A stretch of 63,462 nucleotides of DNA, taken from NCBI RefSeq assembly GCF_013349955.1, contig NZ_JABVXC010000014.1:1-63462 (forward strand). The letters are read 5' to 3'. The stretch comes from Onishia taeanensis (lineage in GTDB: Bacteria > Pseudomonadota > Gammaproteobacteria > Pseudomonadales > Halomonadaceae). Below, one piece after another: positions 41,524 through 54,347 of this stretch. The translations under genes were made by a program, and so were the position numbers. The notes below the pieces were generated by a model that was given only the letters and a program-made list of their open reading frames with translations, was not told the origin of the DNA and made no database searches. Within the stretch, counting starts at the first letter, position 1. Each line of letters starts with the position of its first letter.

Positions 41524-41640
41524 AGCTGGAAGCTGGAAGCTGGAAGCCCAGCAGGATCAACAGCTTCAGAAATCGAAACACCCCCGCAGCGGCGCTGCGG
41601 GGGTGTTTTTCTTCCAGCTTCCAGCTTAAGGCTTCGAGCT
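41524..41640. repeat. AGCTGGA-repeat inverted structure enclosing a terminator
   Basis: Three tandem AGCTGGA units (41524-41546) are mirrored by CTTCCAGCTTCCAGC (from 41611) on the other side of the yhbY/greA terminator, so the terminator sits at the tip of a longer hairpin. Confidence 0.55.
41576..41610 (+). terminator. bidirectional terminator between yhbY and greA
   Basis: A 15-bp perfect stem AAACACCCCCGCAGC / GCTGCGGGGGTGTTT with a 3-nt loop, T5 on the plus strand and a T-rich flank on the minus strand, serving the two convergent genes. Confidence 0.92.
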
Positions 41641-41644
41641 GGGG

Positions 41645-42117
41645 TCAGAGGTGCTCGACGCTGCCGATCTCGTATTCGACCTCGCCGCCGGGGGTCTTGA
41701 CCACGACCACATCGCTCTCTTCCTTGCCGATCAGGGCACGGGCGATCGGAGAGGTGACCGAGATCTTGCCGGACTTGATGTCGGCTTCGTCCTCGCCAAC
41801 GATCCGATAGCGCACTTCCTCGTCGTTATCCAGATTGATCAGCTCGACGGTCACGCCGAAGATCACCTTGCCGGTCTTGGGCAGCTTGGTGACGTCGATC
41901 ACCTGAGAGCTCGAGAGCTTGCCCTCGATCTCCTGGATACGACCTTCGATAAAGCCCTGCTGCTCACGAGCGGCATGGTATTCGGCGTTCTCCTTGAGAT
42001 CGCCGTGCTCACGGGCCTCGGCGATGGCGGCGATCACCTGGGGGCGCTCCACGCTCTTGAGCTGTTCAAGCTCTTGTCGCAGGCTCTGCTCGCCGGCCAC
42101 GGTCATCGGGACCTTGT

Positions 42118-42121
<4 letters not shown>
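41645..42121 (-). CDS. greA: transcription elongation factor GreA
   Basis: Rescues backtracked RNA polymerase by stimulating transcript cleavage. The 158-residue protein has the N-terminal coiled coil with its acidic tip ([14 protein letters not shown]) and the C-terminal FKBP-like domain ([16 protein letters not shown]). ATG overlaps the carB TGA (ATGA). carA-carB-greA is also an operon in Pseudomonas. Confidence 0.97.
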
Positions 42122-45348
<3,227 letters not shown>

Positions 45349-45403
45349 GACGTTTCCCGCAGAAAAAAGGTGACAGACGACGGCGCGATCGAGCAGGAGC
45401 CGC

Positions 45404-46549
45404 TTAGCGGCGGGCCTGCATCAGGTCAACGAACTTGTCGAACAGCGGCGCGACATCGCGCGGGCCGGGGCTCGCTTCAGGGTGGCCCTGGAAGCTGAAC
45501 GCCGGGCGATCGGTGCGCTCGATGCCCTGCAGCGAGCCATCGAACAGCGAGCGATGCGTCGCGCGCAGCGTGTCCGGCAGGCTCGCTTCGTCGGCGGCAA
45601 AGCCGTGGTTCTGGCTGGTAATCATCACCTGGCCGCTCTCGAGGTCTTGGACCGGATGGTTGGCGCCGTGGTGGCCAAACTTCATCTTGGTGGTCTTGGC
45701 ACCGCTGGCCAGCGCCAGCAGCTGATGACCCAGGCAGATGCCGAACACCGGCAGTTCGGTGTCGAGGATCTCGCGGATCGCCGTGATCGCGTAATCGCAG
45801 GGCTCGGGGTCGCCCGGGCCATTGGCCAGGAAGATACCGTCCGGGTTGAGCGCCAGCACCTCGGCGGCCGGGGTCTGGGCCGGCACCACGGTCAGGCGGC
45901 AGCCGCGGGAGGCCAACATGCGCAGGATGTTGCGCTTGACGCCGAAATCATAAGCGACCACATGGAAGGGGCGCTCATCGGCGGCGGTATCGGCATAGCC
46001 CTGACCCAGGGTCCACTCGCCTTCGCTCCACTCATACGGACTCTGACAGGACACCACCTTGGCCAGATCCATGCCCTTGAGGCCCGGGAAGGCCTTGGCC
46101 GCAGCCAGGGCGCGCTCGACGGCGTCATCGCCTTCGGCATCCGGGCCGGCCAGGATGGCACCGTTCTGAGCACCCTTGTCCCGCAGGATGCGGGTCAGCC
46201 GGCGGGTATCGATATCGGCGATACCGAGCACGTTCTGGCTTCTCAGGTAGTCGTCGAGGCGCTGCTCGCTACGAAAGTTGCTGGCCAGCAGCGGCAGATC
46301 GCGGATCACCAGACCGGCAGCGGCAATGGCGCCGGATTCGACGTCTTCTGAATTGATGCCGGTGTTGCCGATGTGGGGATAGGTGAGGGTGACGATCTGT
46401 CGGGTGTAGGAGGGGTCGGTGAGAATTTCTTGGTAACCGGTCATGGCGGTATTGAACACCACTTCACCGCTGGTTTGCCCATCGGCGCCGATCGCGGTGC
46501 CATGGAATACGCTGCCATCTTCCAAGGCCAATATCGCGGGTTTGTTCAA
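45404..46549 (-). CDS. carA: carbamoyl-phosphate synthase, small subunit
   Basis: Glutamine amidotransferase subunit that delivers ammonia to CarB. The 381-residue protein has the CPSase small N-terminal domain ([10 protein letters not shown]) and a class I amidotransferase domain with the nucleophile in [11 protein letters not shown] and the HPEASPGP histidine-glutamate. The start codon is TTG at 46549, preceded by GGGAGGAAG; no in-frame ATG is near. A terminator-like structure lies in the 309-nt leader. Confidence 0.96.
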   Translation of the reverse strand: MNKPAILALEDGSVFHGTAIGADGQTSGEVVFNTAMTGYQEILTDPSYTRQIVTLTYPHIGNTGINSEDVESGAIAAAGLVIRDLPLLASNFRSEQRLDDYLRSQNVLGIADIDTRRLTRILRDKGAQNGAILAGPDAEGDDAVERALAAAKAFPGLKGMDLAKVVSCQSPYEWSEGEWTLGQGYADTAADERPFHVVAYDFGVKRNILRMLASRGCRLTVVPAQTPAAEVLALNPDGIFLANGPGDPEPCDYAITAIREILDTELPVFGICLGHQLLALASGAKTTKMKFGHHGANHPVQDLESGQVMITSQNHGFAADEASLPDTLRATHRSLFDGSLQGIERTDRPAFSFQGHPEASPGPRDVAPLFDKFVDLMQARR

Positions 46550-46593
46550 CGCAACTTCCTCCCATGCTCAGGAGACCGTCAGGGGCAACGGCC

Positions 46594-46698
46594 TCATCGT
46601 CCGACGACTAGTGTGCTTTCTGGCGGCGGGTGCTGCCGGCGGCTCGTAAAAAAGCGGGACGAAACCCGAAAAACCGGTTTCATCCCGCTTGTTGTCAT
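46594..46698 (-). CDS. putative carA leader peptide ORF
   Basis: A 34-codon ORF (ATG at 46698, TGA at 46594) runs through the hairpin and T-tract at 46648-46690 and ends 44 nt before carA. Codons 14 and 16-17 are Phe codons made of the U-rich part of the structure. Its ribosome-binding site is weak. A leader ORF spanning a terminator is the arrangement used for pyrimidine-controlled attenuation at E. coli pyrBI. Translation is not shown. Confidence 0.3.
   Translation of the reverse strand: MTTSGMKPVFRVSSRFFTSRRQHPPPESTLVVGR
46648..46690 (-). terminator. intrinsic terminator between dapB and carA (possible attenuator)
   Basis: A 15-bp stem with one mismatch (AAGCGGGATGAAACC / GGTTTCGTCCCGCTT on the minus strand) followed by six Ts. 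It could end dapB transcripts, 169 nt past that stop, or act as an attenuator if a carA promoter lies upstream of it. Confidence 0.85.
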
Positions 46699-46717
46699 TC
46701 GCTCGGTGCCTGCTGGG

Positions 46718-46755
46718 GCGATTCGCTACAAGCGAGGTGCGATTCGCTACAAGCG
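46718..46755. repeat. 17-bp direct repeats upstream of carA
   Basis: GCGATTCGCTACAAGCG occurs exactly twice, at 46718-46734 and 46739-46755, 21 bp apart (two helical turns). A partial ATTCGCT follows at 46697. Placement before carA suggests an operator for a dimeric regulator, but no known consensus is recognised. Confidence 0.6.
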
Positions 46756-46858
46756 TGGCAACATCGCCCTGCCAAAAAATTTGATCTATGTTACCGGAAT
46801 CACCGCCCGGCGGCTAGCCCTTTGGTCCAATGGACGCCAGAGGCCGTGAGGGTTTGCG

Positions 46859-47725
<867 letters not shown>

Positions 47726-47774
47726 TCACGAGGCAGGTCGTGTCAGTGGAACGACGTCGTACAAAAGTCGCGGG

Positions 47775-47783
47775 AGTATAGCA
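47775..47783 (-). promoter_or_regulatory. extended -10 promoter element for dapB
   Basis: TGCTATACT on the minus strand, about 100 nt upstream of the dapB ATG, with no strong -35. Confidence 0.4.
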
Positions 47784-47863
47784 AGGGTCGACGCACCGCG
47801 TCTGTCATGCGCACGACTCGCGACTGGCCTAAGCTCGAAGGGATCATCACACCGGTTGCCACC

Positions 47864-48949
47864 ATGCCTCGTCCCTATCGGCCCTACTGGCCTGTCTCGT
47901 GCCCTCACTCAGCTCATCACGCAGACCCGCGAGCAGGCGCTCGTACACAGCCCCGGCGCCTGCTGCTGCGCATTGCCGTCTGGCTGCTGCCTGTCATGAT
48001 CACCCTCGCCCTGGTGCCCCTGGGCTGTGCGGGCGGCGTTAGCCCCACCCAGCTGGCCCCGCCCACCGGCGCGCCCCAGCCAGGCATCGAGGAGTGTGGC
48101 ACCCTCAAACTGCCCTCCGAATGGCAGCCTGAGGGCGGGGGTAGCCCCCTGAACGGCACGGCGCTGGGCGGCCTCTCGGCACTGGGCTGGGACAGCGACG
48201 CCCAGCGGCTCTACCTGCTATCCGATCGAGGCCAGCTGTACCAGGCGCGCCTCGACTTCACGGCCGGCAGGCTAAGCGGCTTCAGCCTGCTCGCTACCCT
48301 GCCTCTCAAGAGTGCCGATGGCCAGCCGCTCGAGGACGACGCGGCGGATGCCGAATCGCTGATCGTCGAGGATGGCGCCAACGGAGTTGCTGGCGACGCT
48401 ACCCTGCTGGTTGGCTTTGAGCGCCAACACCGCCTGCAACGTTTCACTCCTGACGGCCAGCCGGTGGGGCAGCCCATGCGGCCAACCGGCTTCGAGGGCG
48501 CCGACTTCAACGCCGGCGCCGAGGCACTCGCTATCGACCGTCGCGAGGGCTTGGTCGTCGGCCTGGAAGGCCCACCTGAGGGCATGCCTGCGGGCATTAC
48601 TCGCCTGTTCGCCCCCGCCAGCGGCCGACAGTGGCGCTACACCTTGGCGCCGGAAGCCGGCAGCGGCCTGACGGCTCTGGAAGGAAACGGCGACACCCTG
48701 CTGGCGCTGGAGCGAGCCTTCGCGCCGCCGGCGCCATTGGTGATCAGCCTGCGTCGCGTGCGCCTCACCGACAGCGGGGAGGCCGAGGTCGAAACCCTCG
48801 CGCGCCTTTCCAGCGGCGAGGGCTGGCGACTGGATAACTTCGAGGGGCTGACACGGCTCGATGATGGCCGCTTCCTGATGGTCAGCGACGACAACTTCAT
48901 CGCCCTGCAGACGACCCTGCTCAGCTGTTTCTCGCTGCCCAGCGACTGA
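47864..48949 (+). CDS. predicted lipoprotein with esterase-like phytase-family propeller
   Basis: Function unknown. The protein has a long basic N-terminal region, a hydrophobic segment (IAVWLLPVMITLALVPLG) ending in a cysteine that may be lipidated (GCAGG; the -3 Pro is unusual), then a roughly 280-residue beta-propeller-like domain. The pattern GLSALGWD ... LYLLSDRG ... DAESLIVE ... NFEGLTRLDDGRFLMVSDDN matches the PF13449 esterase-like group. Starts at 47807 or 47864 are both possible and neither has a good ribosome-binding site. The 3' end overlaps the convergent EamA gene by 29 bp. Confidence 0.7.
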   Translation: MPRPYRPYWPVSCPHSAHHADPRAGARTQPRRLLLRIAVWLLPVMITLALVPLGCAGGVSPTQLAPPTGAPQPGIEECGTLKLPSEWQPEGGGSPLNGTALGGLSALGWDSDAQRLYLLSDRGQLYQARLDFTAGRLSGFSLLATLPLKSADGQPLEDDAADAESLIVEDGANGVAGDATLLVGFERQHRLQRFTPDGQPVGQPMRPTGFEGADFNAGAEALAIDRREGLVVGLEGPPEGMPAGITRLFAPASGRQWRYTLAPEAGSGLTALEGNGDTLLALERAFAPPAPLVISLRRVRLTDSGEAEVETLARLSSGEGWRLDNFEGLTRLDDGRFLMVSDDNFIALQTTLLSCFSLPSD

Positions 48950-49841
48950 GGACATCGTCGCGCCACAGCAATGCCATCGCCGCCAGCACCAGCACGCTAC
49001 CCGGCAACCATGCCCAGCCAAGCCGATCGGGCGCCTGAAGAAACAGCAGCAGCATCGACACGAAGGGCACAAGGTAGCCATAGGCCGTCACGGCAGCGGG
49101 GGTGAGCACGGCGGTGGCCCGCTGTTGCAACCAGAAGGTCACGGCGCTGGAGAAAAGCCCCAGGTAGACCACGACCAGGACATCTCGGAGGCGCATCGTG
49201 GATAGCGCCGCAGCAGGCTCAACGACAAGGCCCATGGCGCCGATCAGGCCACCACCCAGCGCTAGACTCCAGAAGGCCCGCACCGTCGCCGAAGTCGACA
49301 GCCAACCTCGAGCAAGCCCCCATTTGGACAATACCGGATAGAGCGCACTGGCCATGCAGCCAAGCAGAAACACCGCCTCGCCACACCCGAACACGACCTC
49401 GGAGCCTGTACCGTCCTGACTTCCGGCCTCGGCAAGCGCCAACAGCAGCGCCCCGGCGGCGCCCATGGCAAGAATCAGGGGCAGCCGCCAGCCGCGTCGT
49501 TCGAGCCCCGCGGCGAGGCCGAATAAAAAGGCCAGCAACGGCACACTGACGAACAGCGTGGCCATCGATAGCGCCGTCGCATAGTGAGCCGCCCAGAACA
49601 TGGCCGCAAAGAAGCCGGCGAGGCACGACCCCATCAACCCATAAAGCAGCCAGGCAGCGCCAAGGGGCCAGCGATCCGGCGCTCGCCTGGCCAGCCCCCA
49701 GAGCGCCATTGCCGCTACCGCAAAGCGCAGCGCCGTCAGCAACATCGGCGGCAGGTCAGCGCCGATCAGCCCCACCGCCGGAAACGACAGGCCGACCAGC
49801 AGTGCCCACAGCAGCAGGCCGAGGTGAGCCTTGAGGATCAT
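48921..49841 (-). CDS. EamA/DMT-family transporter
   Basis: A 306-residue inner-membrane protein with ten predicted helices in two EamA repeats (first about 1-135, second about 155-300, containing WLQQRATAVLTPAAVTAYGYLVPF). Family members export metabolites such as amino acids, but the substrate cannot be read from the sequence. Its 3' end overlaps the lipoprotein gene on the other strand. It follows the DUF2218 gene by 13 nt in the same direction. Confidence 0.85.
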   Translation of the reverse strand: MILKAHLGLLLWALLVGLSFPAVGLIGADLPPMLLTALRFAVAAMALWGLARRAPDRWPLGAAWLLYGLMGSCLAGFFAAMFWAAHYATALSMATLFVSVPLLAFLFGLAAGLERRGWRLPLILAMGAAGALLLALAEAGSQDGTGSEVVFGCGEAVFLLGCMASALYPVLSKWGLARGWLSTSATVRAFWSLALGGGLIGAMGLVVEPAAALSTMRLRDVLVVVYLGLFSSAVTFWLQQRATAVLTPAAVTAYGYLVPFVSMLLLFLQAPDRLGWAWLPGSVLVLAAMALLWRDDVLSRWAARNS

Positions 49842-49854
49842 CGAGCGCGTCTAG

Positions 49855-50136
49855 TCAGTTTTCCCAGACCAATGTCAGCGGCTCATCGCCGGCCATGCGC
49901 TCCAGGTGGCTCGCCACCACGCCTTCGAGCGTATCGAGGCTCTCGACATCCAGCGCCTCGACGGCCACTCGCAAGTGCGTGGCATCGGCCTCCATCAGAC
50001 AGGTGCCAGCGTCGAAATGGACACGACCATGCCCCTCTTCGTGCTCGACTTGAAACTTGTGCGCCCAGTGCTTGCACAGGCGCTTGATCAGCTTGTCCCC
50101 GGATTCAGTGGGAATTTCGGTACGTGAAATGGGCAT
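49855..50136 (-). CDS. DUF2218 domain protein
   Basis: A 93-residue cytosolic protein of unknown function. The pattern LIKRLCKHWAHKFQVEHEEGHGRVHF followed by a C-terminal VASHLERMAGDEPLTLVW fits DUF2218, a family often found near iron uptake genes. Here it stands head-to-head with an iron-type ABC transporter behind a Fur-box-like site, so it could be part of an iron response; that is inference. Confidence 0.8.
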   Translation of the reverse strand: MPISRTEIPTESGDKLIKRLCKHWAHKFQVEHEEGHGRVHFDAGTCLMEADATHLRVAVEALDVESLDTLEGVVASHLERMAGDEPLTLVWEN

Positions 50137-50268
50137 CGTGAACTCTGCACTCCTAAGTGATGAGGCTTCAGCCTAAGACCGCGCCTCAAAGAGCGCCACC
50201 CCTAAGGGTCAACAGCACCCAAGCTCTCTGGACGCTGCTGGGGGATTGCGACATACTGCGCCCCATTT

Positions 50269-50287
50269 GCAAATAAGAATCAAAACC
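50269..50287. promoter_or_regulatory. candidate Fur box upstream of the ABC transporter
   Basis: GCAAATAAGAATCAAAACC matches the first two hexamers of the Fur 19-mer (GATAATGATAATCATTATC) well and the third partly. TTGCGA at 50246 could be the -35 of a promoter whose -10 this site would cover. The fur gene itself is at 60392-60862. Confidence 0.5.
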
Positions 50288-50360
50288 AGAAAGTAACCGA
50301 ATCCATCAGCTCCTGCTGACCGATTTCGACGTGACCCAACAACGAGTACGACATCCGCAC

Positions 50361-51488
50361 ATGCATACCTCACTGCTCAAGCCCGTCATTGGCACGGCCA
50401 TCGCCCTCAGTTGCATGGCCGCTCAGGCCGATCCCATCACCGTCACGGACATCGCCGGCCGCGAGGTCACTGTCGAGGCTCCAGTGGAACGCGTGATCCT
50501 GGGCGAAGGCCGCCAAATCTATCTCTTGGGGGCACTGGAGCCCGAAGATCCCTTCGCGCACGTGGTCGGCTGGCGCAAGGACTTTTCCGAGGCCGATCCG
50601 GACAACTACGCGGCCTATGCCGCCGAGTTCCCAGGACTGAAGGACATCCCAACCTTCGGCGGCTTCAAGGATGGTACCTTCGACGTCGAGCAGGCCGCCA
50701 CGCTGCAGCCGGACGTGGTGCTGATGAACCTCGAAGCCAAGGCGGCTACCGAGGATGCCGCCTACGACGACAAGCTGGCCCAGCTCGGCATCCCGATCGT
50801 CTATGTGGACTTCCGCGAGGATCCCATCAGGCACACCATCCCCTCCATGCGCCTGATGGGCCGCCTGCTGGGCGATGAGGCAAAGGCGCAGGCCTTCATC
50901 GATTTCGCCGAAGCACAGATGGCTCGCGTCACCGACATGATCGAGGCTGCCGACCCCGAGCGCCCGACGGTCTTCGTTGACCGTGCCGGCGGCTACTCGG
51001 AAGACTGCTGCATGAGCTTCGGGCCGGCCAACTTCGGTGAGTATGTCGAGCTCGCCGGCGGCACCAACATCGCCGCCGATATCATTCCCAACACCTTCGG
51101 CACCCTCAATCCCGAGCAGATCATCGCTGCCAACCCCGACCACGTGGTCGTCACCGGCGGCAGCTGGGACGCCTATGTGCCCGACGGAAACTGGGTCGGC
51201 GTGGGGCCGGGTGCCGACCTGGACGTGGCCAGAGAAAAGCTTCAAGCGCTGACCGAGCGCACCGCCATGACCGGCATCAACGCCGTCAAGAATGACAACT
51301 TCCACGCCATCTGGCACCAGTTCTACAACAGTCCCTATTACTTCGTGGCCGTGCAGCAGCTTGCCAAATGGCTGCATCCGGAACTGTTCAGCGACCTGGA
51401 CCCAGAGGCGACGCTAAAGACCCTGCATGAGCGCTTCCTGCCGGTCGATTACCAAGCCGGATATTGGGTTTCCTTGAATGAGCACTGA
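50361..51488 (+). CDS. iron-siderophore-type ABC transporter, substrate-binding protein
   Basis: A periplasmic binding protein of the FecB/BtuF helical-backbone class. The 375-residue reading from ATG 50361 has a signal peptide (MHTSLLKPVIGTAIALSCMAAQA, cleavage before DPITV), then DIAGREVTVEAPVERVIL, typical of ferric-siderophore and heme binders. A GTG at 50331 is an alternative start. Two adjacent cysteines (EDCCMSFG) are notable. Ligand is unknown; no TonB receptor or siderophore gene is nearby. Confidence 0.85.
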   Translation: MHTSLLKPVIGTAIALSCMAAQADPITVTDIAGREVTVEAPVERVILGEGRQIYLLGALEPEDPFAHVVGWRKDFSEADPDNYAAYAAEFPGLKDIPTFGGFKDGTFDVEQAATLQPDVVLMNLEAKAATEDAAYDDKLAQLGIPIVYVDFREDPIRHTIPSMRLMGRLLGDEAKAQAFIDFAEAQMARVTDMIEAADPERPTVFVDRAGGYSEDCCMSFGPANFGEYVELAGGTNIAADIIPNTFGTLNPEQIIAANPDHVVVTGGSWDAYVPDGNWVGVGPGADLDVAREKLQALTERTAMTGINAVKNDNFHAIWHQFYNSPYYFVAVQQLAKWLHPELFSDLDPEATLKTLHERFLPVDYQAGYWVSLNEH

Positions 51489-52548
51489 GACGGCCTTAAG
51501 CACCGCCGCCCCGAAAGAAGGAGGGTTCTACCGCGCCTTGGTGATCAAGCGCCAGCTGATTCTGGCCGCCCTCACCCTGGCGCTTGCCCTGAGCCTATGC
51601 TTTGACCTGGCACTTGGGCCAGCGCGCTATGGCCTGGGCCAAGTGATCACCGCCCTGCTGACACCGGACGTCGTGAGCGAGCCGGTCAGGGTCATCCTGT
51701 GGGAAATCCGCATGCCTGTCGCGCTGATGGCACTGGTGGTGGGCGCCAGCCTATCGATCGCCGGCGCCCAGATGCAGACCATCCTCAGCAACCCGCTGGC
51801 CAGCCCCTTCACGCTAGGCATCTCCGCCGGCGCCAGCTTCGGCGCCGCGCTGGCACTGGCCTTTGGAGTGTCTCTGGTGCCGACGGCGGTCGACTACATC
51901 ATCCCGATCAATGCCTTCGTGATGGCCATGCTGACCGCCGGCGCCATTCATTTGCTGAGCATGCGGCGCGGCGTCACCATCGAGACCATCGTGCTGCTGG
52001 GCATCGCCATGGTGTTCATCTTCAACTCGCTGATGGCACTGATCCAGTTCTTCGCCAGCCAGCAAGCGGTGTCGGCGGTGGTGTTCTGGACCATGGGCAG
52101 CCTGACCAAGGCCACCTGGTCCAAGCTGTGGATCGCCCTTGGCGTGCTGGCCGTTATCCTGCCGCTGCTGGCGCGTCATGGCTGGGCGCTGACCGCCATG
52201 CGCATGGGCGATGCCAAGGCCGAGAGCCTGGGCGTCAACCCGAGGGCGCTGCGCTTAGAGGTGCTGGTGCTGGTCTCGCTGCTGGCCGCCATCTCGGTTG
52301 CCTTCGTCGGCACCATCGGCTTTATCGGCCTGGTCGGGCCGCATATCGCCCGCATGCTGCTGGGGGAAGACCAACGTTTCTTCTTGCCTGGCTCGGCGCT
52401 CTGCGGCGCCCTGATCCTCTCGGTTGGCTCCGTGCTGTCGAAGATCATCCTGCCCGGCACCATTATCCCCATCGGCATCATCACCTCGCTGGTGGGCATT
52501 CCGTTCTTCCTGTTCCTCGTGCTACGCCACAAGAAGGCTTCATGGTAA
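51478..52548 (+). CDS. FecCD-family ABC transporter permease
   Basis: A 356-residue inner-membrane permease with nine to ten helices. It has the FecCD hallmarks RMPVALMALVVGASLSIAGAQMQTI, NPLASPFTLGISAGASFGAA and FVGTIGFIGLVGPHIAR (coupling helix contacting the ATPase). The start overlaps the binding-protein stop by 11 nt, and its stop overlaps the ATPase start, so the three subunits are made together. Confidence 0.92.
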   Translation: MSTETALSTAAPKEGGFYRALVIKRQLILAALTLALALSLCFDLALGPARYGLGQVITALLTPDVVSEPVRVILWEIRMPVALMALVVGASLSIAGAQMQTILSNPLASPFTLGISAGASFGAALALAFGVSLVPTAVDYIIPINAFVMAMLTAGAIHLLSMRRGVTIETIVLLGIAMVFIFNSLMALIQFFASQQAVSAVVFWTMGSLTKATWSKLWIALGVLAVILPLLARHGWALTAMRMGDAKAESLGVNPRALRLEVLVLVSLLAAISVAFVGTIGFIGLVGPHIARMLLGEDQRFFLPGSALCGALILSVGSVLSKIILPGTIIPIGIITSLVGIPFFLFLVLRHKKASW

Positions 52549-53291
52549 CGCTTACGCTAGAACACCTTTCGGCACACTACGGCCGGCGCCAAATTCTCTC
52601 GGAGATCACCACGCCCACCTTCGCCGGCGGCCAGATCGTGTCTCTGCTAGGCCCCAACGCCGCCGGCAAGTCGACCCTCTTTCGGCGCATCCTTGGGCTG
52701 CTCAAGGGCGGCGGCGAAGTGCGTATCGAGGGCGCCACCAGCGAGCGCCCGGTGGCCTACATGCCCCAGGAAACGGGGTCCACTGCGGTGCTAACGGTCT
52801 ACGAATCGGTGCTGCTGGCACGCATGCAGGGGCGTAGCCTGAAGGTTCAGCCCGAAGACCTGCGCGAGGTGGATCGCGCCCTCGAGGACCTGGGCATCGA
52901 AACACTGAGCAAGCGCGATATCGGCGACCTCAGCGGCGGGCAGCGGCAGCTGGTGAGCGCGGCGCAAGCGCTGGTGCAGGCGCCCGAAATCCTGCTCCTG
53001 GACGAGCCGACCTCGGCGCTGGACCTTCACCGCCAGATCAGCCTGCTAAGCATCCTGCGGCGGCTGGCCCGCGAGCGGGAGATGCTGGTCATCGCCTCGC
53101 TACACGACATCGGCCATGCGCTGCGCTTCACCGACCAGGCCATGGTGCTGGAAAACGGCCAGCTGGTGGCCTGCGGCACCACCGAGCAGGTGGTGACCCC
53201 GACATTGCTGCGCCACGTCTTTCAGGTCGATGCCCGTATCGAGCCATGCTCGATGGGGCGCCCCCAGCTCATCGTCGAAGCAGCCGTTTAA
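52542..53291 (+). CDS. iron-type ABC transporter ATP-binding protein
   Basis: A 249-residue FepC-like ATPase with Walker A GPNAAGKST, Q-loop (MPQET), signature LSGGQRQ, Walker B (ILLLDEPTSALD) and H-loop (SLHD). The start ATG 52542 overlaps the permease stop by 7 nt. Its 3' end overlaps the convergent transporter gene by 23 bp. Confidence 0.93.
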   Translation: MVTLTLEHLSAHYGRRQILSEITTPTFAGGQIVSLLGPNAAGKSTLFRRILGLLKGGGEVRIEGATSERPVAYMPQETGSTAVLTVYESVLLARMQGRSLKVQPEDLREVDRALEDLGIETLSKRDIGDLSGGQRQLVSAAQALVQAPEILLLDEPTSALDLHRQISLLSILRRLAREREMLVIASLHDIGHALRFTDQAMVLENGQLVACGTTEQVVTPTLLRHVFQVDARIEPCSMGRPQLIVEAAV

Positions 53292-54165
53292 ACCGTCCCT
53301 CGAAGCCCGCGAGGGCCGCACCGCCCAACACCAGCGGCAGGGCCAGCAAGAAGCCGCTGGTGAGTGGCAGGCCGAATATCCACAGGTCAGCCAGTACCGG
53401 CCAGATCAGCGCCACATACTCGAACGGCGCCAGACGCGAGACCTCGGCGTAGCGCAGCGCCAGCGTCATGCAGATATGCGCCGCCCCGCCGAACAGCCCC
53501 GACAGCACCAGCAAGCCAAGGGTCTCGCCGGATACGGCCACCCAACCCAGCGGCAGTGTCGCCAGCCCCGCCAGGGTCGTGACCATCACGAAGTAGAAGG
53601 CGATGGAGGCCGCCGTTTCGGTGCGCGAAATGCGCCGCACGGTCATCAATGCCCCCGCCGTCAGCAAGGCCGCCAGGATACCCAACAGATACCCCAGCAC
53701 ACGCACGCCTTCCTGAGGGCCCTGCAGGTCCGGCACCACCAGCACCGCGACGCCGCTGAGCACCAGCGCCAGGGCGAGCGCCCGGTGCAGGGAAAACCGC
53801 TCGCCCAGCAGCAGCACCCCGCCCACCGCCATGGCCACCGGCGACAGCTGTGCCAGAAGGGTGGCTTCGGCCACCGGCAGTCTCGCCACGGCCGCGAAGG
53901 AGGCAAACATGGCCGCCGCTCCCAGCCCCGAGCGCATCAGGTGCCCGAGCGGGCGGCGAGTCGCCAGGGCCCTCGGGAACTCCCGCCGCCAGGCCATGAA
54001 GATCACGATCGGCAACAGCGCGAACAGCGAGCGAAAGAACACGGTCTGCCCCAGCGGCACATCCACGCTCACCGCCTTGACGCATACCATCATCCCGGTG
54101 AAGAGGATGCCTGATAGCAGCCTGAGCAGAATGCCGGCCAAAGACCGATCCGCAACATCGTCCAT
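53269..54165 (-). CDS. EamA/DMT-family transporter
   Basis: A 298-residue ten-helix inner-membrane protein with two EamA repeats (MMVCVKAVSVDVPLGQTVFFRSLFALLP in the first, RYAEVSRLAPFEYVALIWPVLADLWIFG in the second). The pattern resembles the RhaT/EamA group near S-adenosylmethionine-uptake-like members, but the substrate is unknown. The start at 54165 follows AAGGA. It is only distantly similar in layout to the EamA protein at 48921-49841. Confidence 0.85.
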   Translation of the reverse strand: MDDVADRSLAGILLRLLSGILFTGMMVCVKAVSVDVPLGQTVFFRSLFALLPIVIFMAWRREFPRALATRRPLGHLMRSGLGAAAMFASFAAVARLPVAEATLLAQLSPVAMAVGGVLLLGERFSLHRALALALVLSGVAVLVVPDLQGPQEGVRVLGYLLGILAALLTAGALMTVRRISRTETAASIAFYFVMVTTLAGLATLPLGWVAVSGETLGLLVLSGLFGGAAHICMTLALRYAEVSRLAPFEYVALIWPVLADLWIFGLPLTSGFLLALPLVLGGAALAGFEGRFKRLLRR

Positions 54166-54290
54166 GAGTGTCCTTATCGGTCTAATCGAGTCCCAAGGGG
54201 CGCCGCGACGTGCCATCGAAAAGGCGGCTCACCGGCGAGCGAGGCAATATGGTACACGGTAATCAGGAATTATTCCCATCTTCAGACACA

Positions 54291-54322
54291 AAAGCCCCGC
54301 TCCCTTAACAGAGAGCGGGGCC
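54291..54322 (-). terminator. intrinsic terminator of dnaJ
   Basis: GCCCCGCTC / GAGCGGGGC stem with a loop of about 10 nt, then TTTTGTG on the minus strand, 26 nt past the dnaJ stop. Confidence 0.85.
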
Positions 54323-54347
54323 TTGGTCCTTAAGGAAAGAAACCGAC

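Noticed and set aside
53230..54114. 294-codon plus-strand ORF opposite the EamA gene
   Set aside because: Composition dominated by Arg, Gln and His; shadow of a membrane protein gene.
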